DNA from: an uncultured Rhodobacterales bacterium
GTDB taxonomy: Bacteria > Pseudomonadota > Alphaproteobacteria > Rhodobacterales > Rhodobacteraceae
Assembly (NCBI GenBank): GCA_937901055.1
Contig: CALCGO010000588.1
Span: forward strand, 1-13,437
Direction of reading: 5' to 3'
Length of the DNA: 13,437 nucleotides
Positions 1-8,236 of this stretch are shown piece after piece; within the stretch, counting starts at the first letter, position 1, and every line of letters starts with the position of its first letter. The notes under the pieces are model-generated. The model was not told where the DNA came from. It made no database searches and saw only the letters and a list, made by a program, of their open reading frames with translations. The position numbers were made by a program, and so were the translations under genes.

Positions 1-17
1 TTAGTGAGCCGTAGACC

Positions 18-689
18 ATGCTGGCAACCAAATCTAATAGTTATACGTTCCAAAAAGATGGAATCTGGTATTTCTCCCGTAGAGTGCCCGCAGATTTAAG
101 GCGGCATTATCGGACGGGTAGGATTGCTTATTCTTTGAGGACTAAATCCATTAGGGATGCTCGTGTTAGGGCAATGAGTGATGCTGCTAAGTTAGACAGG
201 CATTGGCACATCCTGAGGATTTCTTCTGATGATTTGCCCGGTAAGCATTTACTAAATGACGCTATTCAAGAGCCGGAAGCCAAAGCGTCCATCGGTGATC
301 ATTCGCTTAAGGCCGCTGTAGCTGTTTATCTACGCTTGAAGGGTAATGATCGCCCACCAACCTTTGAGGCTGCTGTAAGGCGTTCCTGTGGTTATCTGAT
401 TGATTGCTGTGGGATGAAAGACCTCAAAGATTATATGCGGTCTGATGCTACCAAGTTTCGAGATTACCTATTTGCTAAGGGCTTAAATGGAGCCTCTGTG
501 GCAAGGATATTTGGTACAGTCAGGGCCGTTATGAACTTAGCCCTGAGTGTCTCACAGCGAGATGTTGGGCGGGGAACAAACCTCAGCTATTTTTTTGCCG
601 GGACAACAGGCAGCGGAGCAGCTGCAGTATGGACGTGCTCTCACGCCAACATATCTTCCATGGTGTGGACGGCAATCTCGTCTTTCTGA
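18..689 (+). pseudogene. Tyrosine recombinase (DUF6538-type integrase), N-terminal half only
   Basis: The first ~177 residues look like the arm-binding and core-binding part of a phage-type integrase. They open with the short motif YTFQKDGIWYFSRRVP (residues 9-24), typical of DUF6538-type integrases, and the core-binding helices end near GTVRAVMNLAL. Members of this family are usually 350-450 aa with an R...HxxR...Y catalytic domain. Here none of those residues is present: homology appears to stop near position 550, and the last ~45 residues before the stop at 687-689 look like out-of-register sequence. The protein therefore cannot catalyse recombination. ATG at 18 is the first possible start, with only a weak ribosome site. 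Codons are AT-richer than in the operon that follows, consistent with foreign origin. The family is clear; the exact breakpoint is my estimate. Confidence 0.8.
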
Positions 690-808
690 ATGAGCCCGGT
701 AAGAGTACGCGGGCAAGTCCCGAAGATTGTTATGTGGTCGCAAAGGTCAAATTAGCCCGCCCAGGACAGTCTGCCTTCATTGCTTTTTCTGAACAAATTA
801 TTAGCTGA
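629..808 (+). CDS. Possible small ORF or gene remnant, unknown function
   Basis: A 59-residue reading frame starts at ATG 629 and stops at TGA 806-808, overlapping the convergent end of the flavoprotein gene by 8 bp. The C-terminal part (roughly residues 10-59) has a balanced composition with alternating hydrophobic residues (for example CYVVAKVKLARPGQSAFIAF), which reads more like real protein than a shadow frame. The frame stays open upstream into the integrase remnant without a good start or ribosome site, so it may be the tail of a gene whose front was lost at the same junction that cut the integrase. I do not recognise a family. It may equally be chance. Confidence 0.25.
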   Translation: MDVLSRQHIFHGVDGNLVFLNEPGKSTRASPEDCYVVAKVKLARPGQSAFIAFSEQIIS

Positions 809-2186
809 TATCGAAGATTTTACCCGGGTTCATGATGTTATTTGGGTCGATTGCGCGCTTGAGCGTCGCCATTAAAGCATAGGCATTGCCATGTTCTTCC
901 AACATATATTCCTTTTTACCAGTGCCAACACCATGCTCACCGGTGACGGTCCCACCAAACGACAGGGCAACACGATTAACTTCCGAGGCAAGAGACTTTG
1001 CGCGCACAAACTCGTCTGGATCTTTTGGATCAAACAAGATCAGTAAGTGGAAGTTCCCGTCACCGACATGCCCCACGATTGGAGCAATCATTCCAGCATC
1101 CTGAATCAATTCTTTGGTGCGTGAAATGCAGTTTGCCAGTTCGGAAACTGGGACACAGCAGTCTGTTACGACACTTTCGCAGCCCTTGCGAAGTGACTTT
1201 CCAGCGTAATAGGCGTTGTGCCGCGCAGCCCATAGGCGATTGCGATCTTCAACTTTGGTCGCCCATGCGAAGTCCGACACACCGAACTCTTCTCCCACCC
1301 CCTTAAACAGCTCAACTTGCTCTTGTACGCTGGCCCCAGATCCGTGGTATTCCAAGAATAAGTGCGGTTTTTCAGGCAGGTTCAAGTCAGGATTGAAAAT
1401 GTTCATGCCCTTCATCTGCATCTCATCCAATAACTCGACACGCGCCAGTGGAATGCCCATTTGAATAGCCATGATCACTGTATTAACCGCATCATCGACC
1501 GTCTCATATGAGCAGGTTGCAGCAAGGATCGTCTCTGGCTGACCAAATAAACGCACGGTCAGTTCGGTAATGATCCCAAGCGTGCCTTCGGAGCCAACAA
1601 AAAGATGGGTCAGATCATATCCGGCCGAGGATTTGCGGGCGCGTGAGCCTGTTTGAATGATTGTTCCGTCAGGCAGCACCACTTCCAGTGCCATAACATT
1701 CTCGCGCATAGTGCCATAGCGCACAGTATTGGTGCCCGAGGCGCGTGTGGCAGCCATGCCACCCAGCGTGGCATCGGCACCTGGGTCGACCGTGAACATC
1801 AATCCGCTCGCGCGAAGTTCATCGTTGAGCTGCGTGCGCGAAACCCCCGGCTGGACGACCGCGTCCAGATCGCTTTCGTGAATTTCGAGAACTTTGTTCA
1901 TTCTGCTGGTATCGACACTAATACCGCCGTGAATTGGGATGACGTGGCCTTCCAACGATGTCCCGATGCCGAACGGGACGACGGGCACTTGGAATTGCGA
2001 GCAGATTTTCATGATTTTGGACACCTCTTCGGTGCTTTCAGGAAAAGCGACCGCATCAGGTAATGCCGGCGTGGAATAGGCCTCGTCACGCCCATGGATT
2101 TCACGAATACTTTCGCCTGTCGACAAGCGGTCGCCGAGTAGCGTTTCCAACGCCGAAATCGCTAGCGCGATATTGCCCTTTGTCAT
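801..2186 (-). CDS. FAD-dependent D-lactate dehydrogenase / GlcD-type 2-hydroxyacid dehydrogenase
   Basis: A 461-residue member of the vanillyl-alcohol oxidase flavoprotein family. These enzymes oxidise D-lactate, glycolate or related 2-hydroxy acids to 2-oxo acids and pass electrons to cytochrome c or quinone. The FAD-binding half (about 43-215) contains PVVPFGIGTSLEGH (68-81), VDPGADATLGGMAA (133-146) and FVGSEGTLGIITE (196-208). The C-terminal FAD-oxidase half carries the HVGDGNFH metal/substrate motif (373-380) and GEHGVG (416-421), and ends in IDPNNIMNPGKIF. Length is normal for the D-lactate dehydrogenase (cytochrome) group. The ATG at 2186 has an AAAGGG ribosome site about 10 nt upstream. 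It is the last gene of the block, 62 nt after the matB-like gene. Substrate cannot be told from sequence; with a CoA-ligase and an amidase alongside, an unusual 2-hydroxy acid is possible. Confidence 0.88.
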   Translation of the reverse strand: MTKGNIALAISALETLLGDRLSTGESIREIHGRDEAYSTPALPDAVAFPESTEEVSKIMKICSQFQVPVVPFGIGTSLEGHVIPIHGGISVDTSRMNKVLEIHESDLDAVVQPGVSRTQLNDELRASGLMFTVDPGADATLGGMAATRASGTNTVRYGTMRENVMALEVVLPDGTIIQTGSRARKSSAGYDLTHLFVGSEGTLGIITELTVRLFGQPETILAATCSYETVDDAVNTVIMAIQMGIPLARVELLDEMQMKGMNIFNPDLNLPEKPHLFLEYHGSGASVQEQVELFKGVGEEFGVSDFAWATKVEDRNRLWAARHNAYYAGKSLRKGCESVVTDCCVPVSELANCISRTKELIQDAGMIAPIVGHVGDGNFHLLILFDPKDPDEFVRAKSLASEVNRVALSFGGTVTGEHGVGTGKKEYMLEEHGNAYALMATLKRAIDPNNIMNPGKIFDIS

Positions 2187-2248
2187 CTCATTTTCCCTTT
2201 TGATCTTTTACGTGCTGCACATAGTCCAGATTGCGTCACCGTCGAGCG

Positions 2249-3772
2249 TCACCAGAAGGCCTTGTCGTATTCCTCGCGCAAGGCCTTTTTCTGAACTTTG
2301 CCCATGGCGTTCCGGGGCAGCGCTTTGACGAATGCGATGTGTTTTGGATGTTTGAAGCGGGCCAGATTTTCCTTGATACCAGTCAAGATGTCCTGCGCCG
2401 TGATGTCAGCACCGTCTTGGGCGACAATGACTGCGACGACGGCTTCGCCAAAATCGGGATGCGGGACACCGATGACTGCGCTCTCAACGACCCCTGCCAG
2501 ATCGTCGATCAAAAGCTCGATTTCTTTTGGGTAAATGTTGTAGCCACCCGAGATGATCAGGTCTTTTTGCCGTCCGACGATATGAATATACCCGTCCTCG
2601 TCGACGCGCCCAAGATCTCCAGTGATGAAAAATCCGTTGTCGCGCAATTCCTCGGCGGTTTTTTCGGGCATCTTCCAATAGCCCGCAAAGACATTTGCCC
2701 CGCGTACTTCGAGTACGCCGATCTCACCTTTTGGTATTGGCGCGCCCGTTACGGGGTCGGTGACCAACAACTCGACACCAGGCAAAGGAAAGCCCACCGT
2801 GCCTGCGCGCCTGTCGCCTTCATAAGGGTTAGAGGTGTTCATGTTGGTTTCGGTCATACCATAGCGTTCGAGTATCGCGTGCCCAGTCACGGCACACCAG
2901 CGATCATGCGTTTCAGCGAGCAATGGGGCAGAGCCCGATACAAAAAGGCGCATAGCTGCCGAAGCCTTGGACAGACCATCAGCTTCAAGCAGGCGTACAT
3001 AGAACGTTGGCACCCCCATAAGCGCCGTGGCTTTTGGCATGTTATCCAGAATGTCATCGGCGTCGAATCTGGCCATGAAGATACAAGACGACCCCGCCAT
3101 CAGCGTGACGTTCGTCGCCACAAAAAGCCCGTGGGTGTGAAAAATCGGTAAAGCGTGGATCAGCACATCATCCGCGTTGAACTGCCAGACATCCTTTAGG
3201 GTCTGTGCGTTCGACGCCAGCGCGCGATGTGTCAGCATGGCCCCCTTGGATCGGCCAGTCGTGCCCGAAGTGTAAAGGATTGCGGCCAGATCATCTGGTC
3301 CGCGCTTGACGGCTGTAAACCCTGACACCACCGCATCACGCCGCTCTACCAGTGTTCCGCTTTCATTGGCACCAATCGTCAGCACCTCCGAAACACCCGC
3401 TTGTTTTGCAACAGGCGAAAGTTCACCCTCGCGCATCGGATCACACACCAGTATCCGTGGTTCCGCATCGGTCAGGAAATAGGTAATTTCACTGGTAGTA
3501 TAGGCTGGGTTGAGGGGTAGAAATACGCCGCCAGCCAAGACTGTCGCGACATAAAGCTCCAACATCGCGACGGTTTTTGGTGCCTGAACGGCAACCTTGT
3601 CACCTGGTGCAACACCAGTTTCTACCAAGACCTGCGCCATACGTTCGGCGTTGGCAAAGAAGGCCTGATATGTGACCGCATCATCCGTCTGATGATTTTG
3701 CAAGAATAGGCTTTGGTCCGCGCCCAAGCTGGCAGCACGTAATGCCTCGCCCAAATAGTTTTCATGATACAT
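2249..3772 (-). CDS. matB: Malonyl-CoA synthetase-like acyl-CoA ligase (MatB family)
   Basis: A 507-residue adenylate-forming enzyme that should activate a carboxylic acid with ATP and CoA in the cytoplasm. Core motifs are intact: P-loop YTSGTTGRSKGAM (167-179), A5 motif ERYGMTETNMNTSNPY (302-317), TGDLG (384-388), GRQKDLIISGGYNIYP (400-415) and the C-terminal catalytic lysine in GKVQKK (Lys492). The A5 stretch with MTETNMNTSNPY followed by AGTVGFPLPGV is the signature I associate with rhizobial MatB, which converts malonate to malonyl-CoA; this is the basis for the gene symbol. The start at 3772 has AAGGAAG about 6 nt upstream. It lies 73 nt after dctQ. In Sinorhizobium matB sits with a TRAP malonate transporter (matPQM) and malonyl-CoA decarboxylase (matA); a decarboxylase is absent from this window. 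Methylmalonate or another short dicarboxylate is an alternative substrate. Confidence 0.85.
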   Translation of the reverse strand: MYHENYLGEALRAASLGADQSLFLQNHQTDDAVTYQAFFANAERMAQVLVETGVAPGDKVAVQAPKTVAMLELYVATVLAGGVFLPLNPAYTTSEITYFLTDAEPRILVCDPMREGELSPVAKQAGVSEVLTIGANESGTLVERRDAVVSGFTAVKRGPDDLAAILYTSGTTGRSKGAMLTHRALASNAQTLKDVWQFNADDVLIHALPIFHTHGLFVATNVTLMAGSSCIFMARFDADDILDNMPKATALMGVPTFYVRLLEADGLSKASAAMRLFVSGSAPLLAETHDRWCAVTGHAILERYGMTETNMNTSNPYEGDRRAGTVGFPLPGVELLVTDPVTGAPIPKGEIGVLEVRGANVFAGYWKMPEKTAEELRDNGFFITGDLGRVDEDGYIHIVGRQKDLIISGGYNIYPKEIELLIDDLAGVVESAVIGVPHPDFGEAVVAVIVAQDGADITAQDILTGIKENLARFKHPKHIAFVKALPRNAMGKVQKKALREEYDKAFW

Positions 3773-3845
3773 GATATCTTCCTTTCGCGCTTGCCATAGC
3801 TGACAGGCTGGGCGCTGACGTTACAGGCGACCAAAAATAGAGAGT

Positions 3846-4379
3846 TTAATCAAGCTGTGCGGCAGTTTCTTCTACAGTATCGTCGCCAGCCCACCGCGCG
3901 AAGAGGTGAATGAGAATAATGATCATCGACACAGGGACCGCCACAGATATCCATGCCATGGGGATGCCAAGGGTATCAGCAGTCAGACCTGATTGCCGTG
4001 CAAGATACCCTTTTGCAAAACCGCCTCGTAGTCCGACAAAGCAAAAGTAGATGACTGGCAGGATAAAGGTCAGTACCGCCACGCTTTGGACGGCTTTTGC
4101 AAAAAAGGCGAGATCATGCGGCGGGCCGGGAAAAACACTCTGCATCAACACAGCATCTGACTGAGTCTTAAATGACAGCGTGGCTCCGAGCAGCCCTGTC
4201 CATACCATCGCGTAGCGGGCGACATCTTCGGTCCACACTGGGGGCGAGGAGAAGACATAGCGCGCGATGATCTGGACCACGACCGTCACGAACATCAGAC
4301 AGACCGCAAAAACGGCTACGCGGCGCATCACAAAATGCAAGCAATCACTGGTGCTGATGATGATATGACGCATCTTCAT
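3846..4379 (-). CDS. dctQ: TRAP transporter small permease (DctQ subunit)
   Basis: A 177-residue integral membrane protein with four hydrophobic helices, the usual DctQ topology. Helix 1 covers about 18-42 (VAVFAVCLMFVTVVVQIIAR) and helix 2 about 55-75. Helix 3 covers about 88-112 and helix 4 about 142-164. The conserved DctQ segment WTEDVARYAMVWTGLLGAT lies between helices 1 and 2, with the typical acidic pair and Arg-Tyr. It partners DctM to form the sodium-coupled permease that takes substrate from the periplasmic binding protein. There are two candidate starts, ATG 4379 and ATG 4373; the AGG at about 9 nt from the second favours M3. It follows dctP by 50 nt, a gap filled by a strong hairpin, and lies last of the three TRAP genes rather than in the middle as usual. 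Confidence 0.9.
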   Translation of the reverse strand: MKMRHIIISTSDCLHFVMRRVAVFAVCLMFVTVVVQIIARYVFSSPPVWTEDVARYAMVWTGLLGATLSFKTQSDAVLMQSVFPGPPHDLAFFAKAVQSVAVLTFILPVIYFCFVGLRGGFAKGYLARQSGLTADTLGIPMAWISVAVPVSMIIILIHLFARWAGDDTVEETAAQLD

Positions 4380-4397
4380 AATCCTATTTCAAAAGAT

Positions 4398-4422
4398 GGC
4401 GGGCCGTAGTGCACGGCCCGCC
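4398..4422 (-). promoter_or_regulatory. Perfect GC-rich hairpin between dctP and dctQ (mRNA stabiliser or attenuator)
   Basis: GGCGGGCCGT (4398-4407) and ACGGCCCGCC (4413-4422) are exact inverted repeats with a 5-nt loop. In the minus-strand transcript the stem forms 7 nt after the dctP stop codon and is followed by ATCTTTT, only a short U-run. Such stems after a binding-protein gene usually slow 3' decay or partly terminate transcription, so more binding protein than permease is made. That role is inference; the stem is plain in the sequence. Confidence 0.7.
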
Positions 4423-4429
4423 CAAGTGT

Positions 4430-5404
4430 TTAGCGGTTATCGTCAGACAAGGACTTCCACAGCGCGGTATCCTCTGCTGTCATCAGGTCTGAATCGTAGA
4501 CCGGCAGAGACGCTTCGCGGAAAACCGCGCGCTCTTCTGGTGTCAGGCGCTGAACTGTCACGCCATTTTCTTCAAGCGCGAGCAATCCGTTGACCGATGC
4601 ATCTGCCAACCATGCGCGTGCGGCCGCATCTGCGGTGTCAACGGCGGCATCAACGCTTGCACGATCCGCATCAGACAAACCATCGTACCAATCTTTGGAT
4701 GCGATGACGGCCCGCAGTGGCCAGATTACATCTGCATCGGCAAAGTTTTTGATGAAGTCTGTTTGACCAAACATCACAGGAATGAACGGTGAATTCAAAT
4801 AGCCGTCAATCACGCCCGTTTGCAGGCCAGCAGGGACTTCACCCCAAGGCACGATGGTGCCGCTGGACCCCCAAGCTTGATACATCGCAATCTGCGCATC
4901 GTCCAATGCACGCATACGCAATGACGCCATATCAGCTGGTGAACGCACAGCCTGAGTGGTCGTGATCACGCCGGATGCTGGCCCAAGCGGTGCCAGTGCC
5001 AAAAGGATTGCATCTTGTTCCGCTAGGTTTTCATTGATGCGGGTGTAGACATCCCCCGCAGCCAGTGTGCGGTCCATATGATCTATGTTTTCAAAGATGT
5101 ATGGCAGACGGACCCCATAGATAAACGGGTCTACCTGAGCGACAGCGCGCACATCTGAAAGTGAGATTTCAAGCAAGCCAGTCGAGACCTGATCGAATTT
5201 TTCGGCTTCGTTGCCAACAGAGCCACGTGGCATTTCACGCACGTCCATGCCTGCGGCTTTCAGTGCTGTGCCAAAAGCGAATGCCCAGTTATACGAACCT
5301 GATGTTTCCAGATCCGGCTTGCTGTCCAGTGCAATTTTGACCTCAGCAGATGCAGATGTAGCCATCGCGAGTAGAGCCGCAATTGTCAGTGTCTTAAGTT
5401 TCAT
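4430..5404 (-). CDS. dctP: TRAP transporter solute-binding protein (DctP family)
   Basis: A 324-residue periplasmic protein. Residues 1-20 form a classic signal peptide (Lys-rich start, hydrophobic core AALLAMATSA, cleavage ASA|E). The mature part follows the DctP fold. It includes the region around SLRMRALDD (161-169), where Arg163/Arg165 are candidates for the conserved arginine that clamps the substrate carboxylate in this family, and the WGEVPAGLQTGVIDGY motif (187-202). The ligand is therefore probably an organic acid. A strong ribosome site, AGGGAGGA (5411-5418, minus strand), precedes the ATG, fitting high expression. It starts 23 nt after dctM and is followed by a stable hairpin. Its position between dctM and dctQ is atypical. 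Sequence alone does not reveal the ligand; the matB-like and amidase neighbours suggest malonate or a malonate-type amide. Confidence 0.9.
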   Translation of the reverse strand: MKLKTLTIAALLAMATSASAEVKIALDSKPDLETSGSYNWAFAFGTALKAAGMDVREMPRGSVGNEAEKFDQVSTGLLEISLSDVRAVAQVDPFIYGVRLPYIFENIDHMDRTLAAGDVYTRINENLAEQDAILLALAPLGPASGVITTTQAVRSPADMASLRMRALDDAQIAMYQAWGSSGTIVPWGEVPAGLQTGVIDGYLNSPFIPVMFGQTDFIKNFADADVIWPLRAVIASKDWYDGLSDADRASVDAAVDTADAAARAWLADASVNGLLALEENGVTVQRLTPEERAVFREASLPVYDSDLMTAEDTALWKSLSDDNR

Positions 5405-5410
5405 TGATAG

Positions 5411-5418
5411 TCCTCCCT
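5411..5418 (-). promoter_or_regulatory. Strong Shine-Dalgarno site of dctP
   Basis: AGGGAGGA on the minus strand lies 6 nt before the dctP ATG (5404) inside the 23-nt gap after dctM. It is the best match to the 16S anti-SD in the operon, whereas dctM has almost none, so the binding protein is probably translated more than the permease. Confidence 0.7.
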
Positions 5419-5427
5419 TAGTTTTGG

Positions 5428-6711
5428 TTAGTTCACGGAAAATCCAAACAGGCGCGGCAGTGTGAGGCTAAGCGCCGGCCAATAAACCAGAGCAAGCAAC
5501 AAAAGCACCTGAACGAAAATGAAGGGCAGCACAGCGTAAGCCAGCCGCCAGTAATTGAGGTTTGTCAGAGCCGACACGACCACCAGGCATTTACCCAATG
5601 GCGGGGTAATCAGACCAACGCATAGGTTAAAGCACAACACGATGCCCAGTTGGATCGGGCTTATGCCTTGTTCCATGGCTTGTGGTGCAAAGAGCGGGAT
5701 CAACAGGGTTAACGCCACGGGGGTATCCATGAACATGCCTGCAATGAGGAAGATAATTACGAGGAAAAACAGATAGTTTGTGCCCGTCAGTCCGAAAGAG
5801 TCGACCCATGTCGCAAGCGCCTGTGACCAGCCAAGTTGCCCAGCGAGATACCCCAGCACAGAAATCGCTGCCAGAATGATAAAGATCGTGCCTGTCATCT
5901 TTGCCGTGGCTTCAACCGCCTCAAAGATCATCTTCCAGTTTAAGCCTTTGTAGAATTGGCCCGCGATGAGCGCGAAAAAGACTGCAATGGCTGACCCTTC
6001 CGTTGGCGTTGCCAATCCGAACACAAGTGAGCCAAGGATCACAATAGGTAGGCAAATAGCGGGTGCTGCGTTCAGCAAGCTGGGCAAGAACCGTGGCAGA
6101 TCGTCAGACGCGCCGCCGGGGTGTCCTTTGACATGCGCGATGACCGCGTTCATGACCATTAGCGAAACGGCCAGCAGTAAACCGGGCACAACTCCTGCAA
6201 TGAACAGGGCCGCGACTGATGCACCTGTCAGGCCACCATAGATAATCATGATAATTGATGGGGGTATGATTGGCCCGATCATTGAGGAGGCCGCAGTGAT
6301 CGCCCCCGCATAATAGGGATCATAGCCCCGTGCCTTCATCTCTGGCACAAATGTGCGTGATAAAGCGGCGCTGTCTGCGATCGCAGATCCTGAGATACCC
6401 GCAAAGAAGACGCTTGTAAGGATGTTCACATGGCCCAGACCGCCGCGAAAACGCCCGACAATAGACATCGCGAAATCAATCAAGCTGCGGGTCACGCCGG
6501 CGCGGCTCATGATCTCTGCGGTTAGAATAAACAAGGGCATCGCCATAAAGGCAAATACGTCAAGCTGGGCGAAAATCCGTTGCGGCATGATCGACAGGAA
6601 CTGTGTTTTGTCTACCGCGACAAAGGTCACGACGGATACCGCGCCCATCAGGTAGGCAAAGGCCGTGCCACTGATCAGCAGTATAATAAAGACAATTGGG
6701 ATAAACCACAT
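5428..6711 (-). CDS. dctM: TRAP transporter large permease (DctM subunit)
   Basis: A 427-residue, strongly hydrophobic inner-membrane protein with about 11-12 helices, normal for DctM, the subunit that carries out sodium-coupled transport. Family motifs in order are GRFRGGLGHVNI, FFAGISGSAIADSAAL, the IGPIIPPSIIMIIYG re-entrant region, GLATPTEGSAIAV, TPVALTLLIP and GLITPPLG. I chose ATG 6711 because it begins MWFIPIVF directly at the first helix. A longer frame to 6759 only adds 16 polar residues that overlap the amidase. The start lies 1 nt after the amidase stop codon (TAATATG), so translation is probably coupled to the amidase. It is unusual for dctM to come first in the TRAP set. Confidence 0.92.
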   Translation of the reverse strand: MWFIPIVFIILLISGTAFAYLMGAVSVVTFVAVDKTQFLSIMPQRIFAQLDVFAFMAMPLFILTAEIMSRAGVTRSLIDFAMSIVGRFRGGLGHVNILTSVFFAGISGSAIADSAALSRTFVPEMKARGYDPYYAGAITAASSMIGPIIPPSIIMIIYGGLTGASVAALFIAGVVPGLLLAVSLMVMNAVIAHVKGHPGGASDDLPRFLPSLLNAAPAICLPIVILGSLVFGLATPTEGSAIAVFFALIAGQFYKGLNWKMIFEAVEATAKMTGTIFIILAAISVLGYLAGQLGWSQALATWVDSFGLTGTNYLFFLVIIFLIAGMFMDTPVALTLLIPLFAPQAMEQGISPIQLGIVLCFNLCVGLITPPLGKCLVVVSALTNLNYWRLAYAVLPFIFVQVLLLLALVYWPALSLTLPRLFGFSVN

Positions 6712-6712
6712 A

Positions 6713-8236
6713 TTACACTGCCGTCCGTATGTTAGAGCTGTCGGATGAGGGCACGGCAAATAAATCAGGGGGGTGGGTCACAATAGAGGTCAATTCCACA
6801 AGTGAGTGTTGAAGGGTTTGCATATTTGCCAAGGGCCGCGCGGCCTGGTCTGAGCGCGCAAAGAGGCTTTCTATCGCTTTCGCGGCACCGAGCAACGCCA
6901 CGTCACCACGCAGCGGCCCCAATACCTGAAAGCCGAACGGCATGCCGTGGGTATCTCGACCGCAGGGCAGCGTGATAGCAGGTCCGCCTGTCAAAGACCC
7001 CCGATAGCACAGCGCAAGCCAGCGATAGTAGGTGTCCATCTTGTGCCCATCGATTTCTTCAGCATGTGACTGTGTCCACGCGAAGGGCGACACGGGTGAT
7101 GTCGGCAAAACGATCACATCAAACTCGGCCATCAGTGCGTTAAATTTCCGCAAAATGCGGGATTGTTCTGCATGAGCCCAGCCACGGTCGGCCAACGACA
7201 TGCCATATCCAAGGGCAACGTTGTCTTTGATATTTGCGCCAAAGCTATCAGGGTCGGCCTCAATCCCCCCACCAAAGGCGACAATAAAACTTTCGGCCCG
7301 AAGAATGTCAAAACACCGGTCCATTTCACCAAGATCAAGATCGGCCGCGCGGCATTCCTTGACCTGAGGCCGCAGCACCTCAAGGCGCGCGCGAAATGTT
7401 TCGCGGATGCTTTGCTCGACTGGGGCGCCGCCAAAGTCTTCGCAATAGCCAACCCGTAGATCCTTTAAGTCAATGGTAGGCAATACTGCAAAACGGCCTG
7501 TGTCCGAGGGCGCGGATAGCGGGTCATCCGCGTGATATCCCTCACACACGTCCAGCATTAGTGCCAGATCATCGACCGTCCGTGCCATCGGACCAAGCAC
7601 CGAAATCCCCGACCACCCCAAAGGGCGTGTGGGATGAGCGATCACGCCAACAGAAGGCCGATAACCAACCACGCCACAGAGTGCGGCAGGCATTCGCAGC
7701 GACCCGCCCGTGTCCGAGCCTGTGCACAGCGGCAACAGATTGGCCGCAAGGGCAGCGGCAGACCCACCAGAGGAGCCGCCAGCAATCAGATTGGCATCAA
7801 ACGGGTTGCTTGTCGCGCCCCAGACAGGGTTACGGCTGTTTCCACCCGCCCCCATTTCAGGGACATTTGTCTTTGCAAGAATAATAGCGCCCGCCGCGCG
7901 AAGGCGCGCAACCATCGGCAAATCCTTGTCAGGCACGTGCCCCCTTGCGCAAATGCTGCCATGGGTGGTCAACAAGCCTTTGGTGTTTTGCAAATCTTTA
8001 ACGCCAATTGGCAACCCGTCGAGCGGACCAACCGGGCAACCAGTTTGCCAGCGTTTCGTCGAATCAGCCGCCGCAACAGTGGCATGATCGATATCCAGCG
8101 CGGCCAGTGCATTGATTTTGGGATTGAAACGCGAAATTTCATTAAGGCAAGCCAGCAGATAAGCCGTCGGCGTCAGGCTCTTGGCCTTAAACGCTGCAAG
8201 CACCTCACAAGCAGACAAAGCTGTAATGCTCAACAA
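6713..8236 (-). CDS. Amidase signature family hydrolase
   Basis: About 507 residues, a cytoplasmic amidohydrolase with the complete Ser-cisSer-Lys triad. The lysine is Lys80 in PIGVKDL, the cis-serine is Ser155 in GGSSGGSAA, and the nucleophile is Ser179 in SDTGGSLRMP. The 24-residue spacing between the two serines matches characterised members such as FAAH and malonamidase E2. No signal peptide is seen. No ATG is available: the frame opens with two TTG codons (8236 and 8233), and GAGAGG just upstream (8240-8245) is better spaced for 8233. It is the first gene after the LysR regulator and directly abuts dctM. Family members hydrolyse many amides and the substrate cannot be read from sequence. 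With a MatB-like ligase and an acid transporter in the same operon, malonamate, malonamide or ureidomalonate are reasonable candidates; this is inference. GatA is unlikely because gatB/gatC are absent. Confidence 0.88.
   Translation of the reverse strand: MLSITALSACEVLAAFKAKSLTPTAYLLACLNEISRFNPKINALAALDIDHATVAAADSTKRWQTGCPVGPLDGLPIGVKDLQNTKGLLTTHGSICARGHVPDKDLPMVARLRAAGAIILAKTNVPEMGAGGNSRNPVWGATSNPFDANLIAGGSSGGSAAALAANLLPLCTGSDTGGSLRMPAALCGVVGYRPSVGVIAHPTRPLGWSGISVLGPMARTVDDLALMLDVCEGYHADDPLSAPSDTGRFAVLPTIDLKDLRVGYCEDFGGAPVEQSIRETFRARLEVLRPQVKECRAADLDLGEMDRCFDILRAESFIVAFGGGIEADPDSFGANIKDNVALGYGMSLADRGWAHAEQSRILRKFNALMAEFDVIVLPTSPVSPFAWTQSHAEEIDGHKMDTYYRWLALCYRGSLTGGPAITLPCGRDTHGMPFGFQVLGPLRGDVALLGAAKAIESLFARSDQAARPLANMQTLQHSLVELTSIVTHPPDLFAVPSSDSSNIRTAV

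Noticed and set aside
552..743. 63-aa minus-strand open frame
   Set aside because: Arg/Cys-rich composition with no family resemblance; looks like a shadow across the integrase junction.
2231..3151. 306-aa plus-strand open frame opposite the matB-like gene
   Set aside because: Antisense shadow of a gene with complete adenylation-domain motifs; its translation has no family features.
6712..6759. Upstream extension of dctM by 16 residues
   Set aside because: The added residues are polar, overlap the amidase end, and do not fit the family start, which begins at the first membrane helix.
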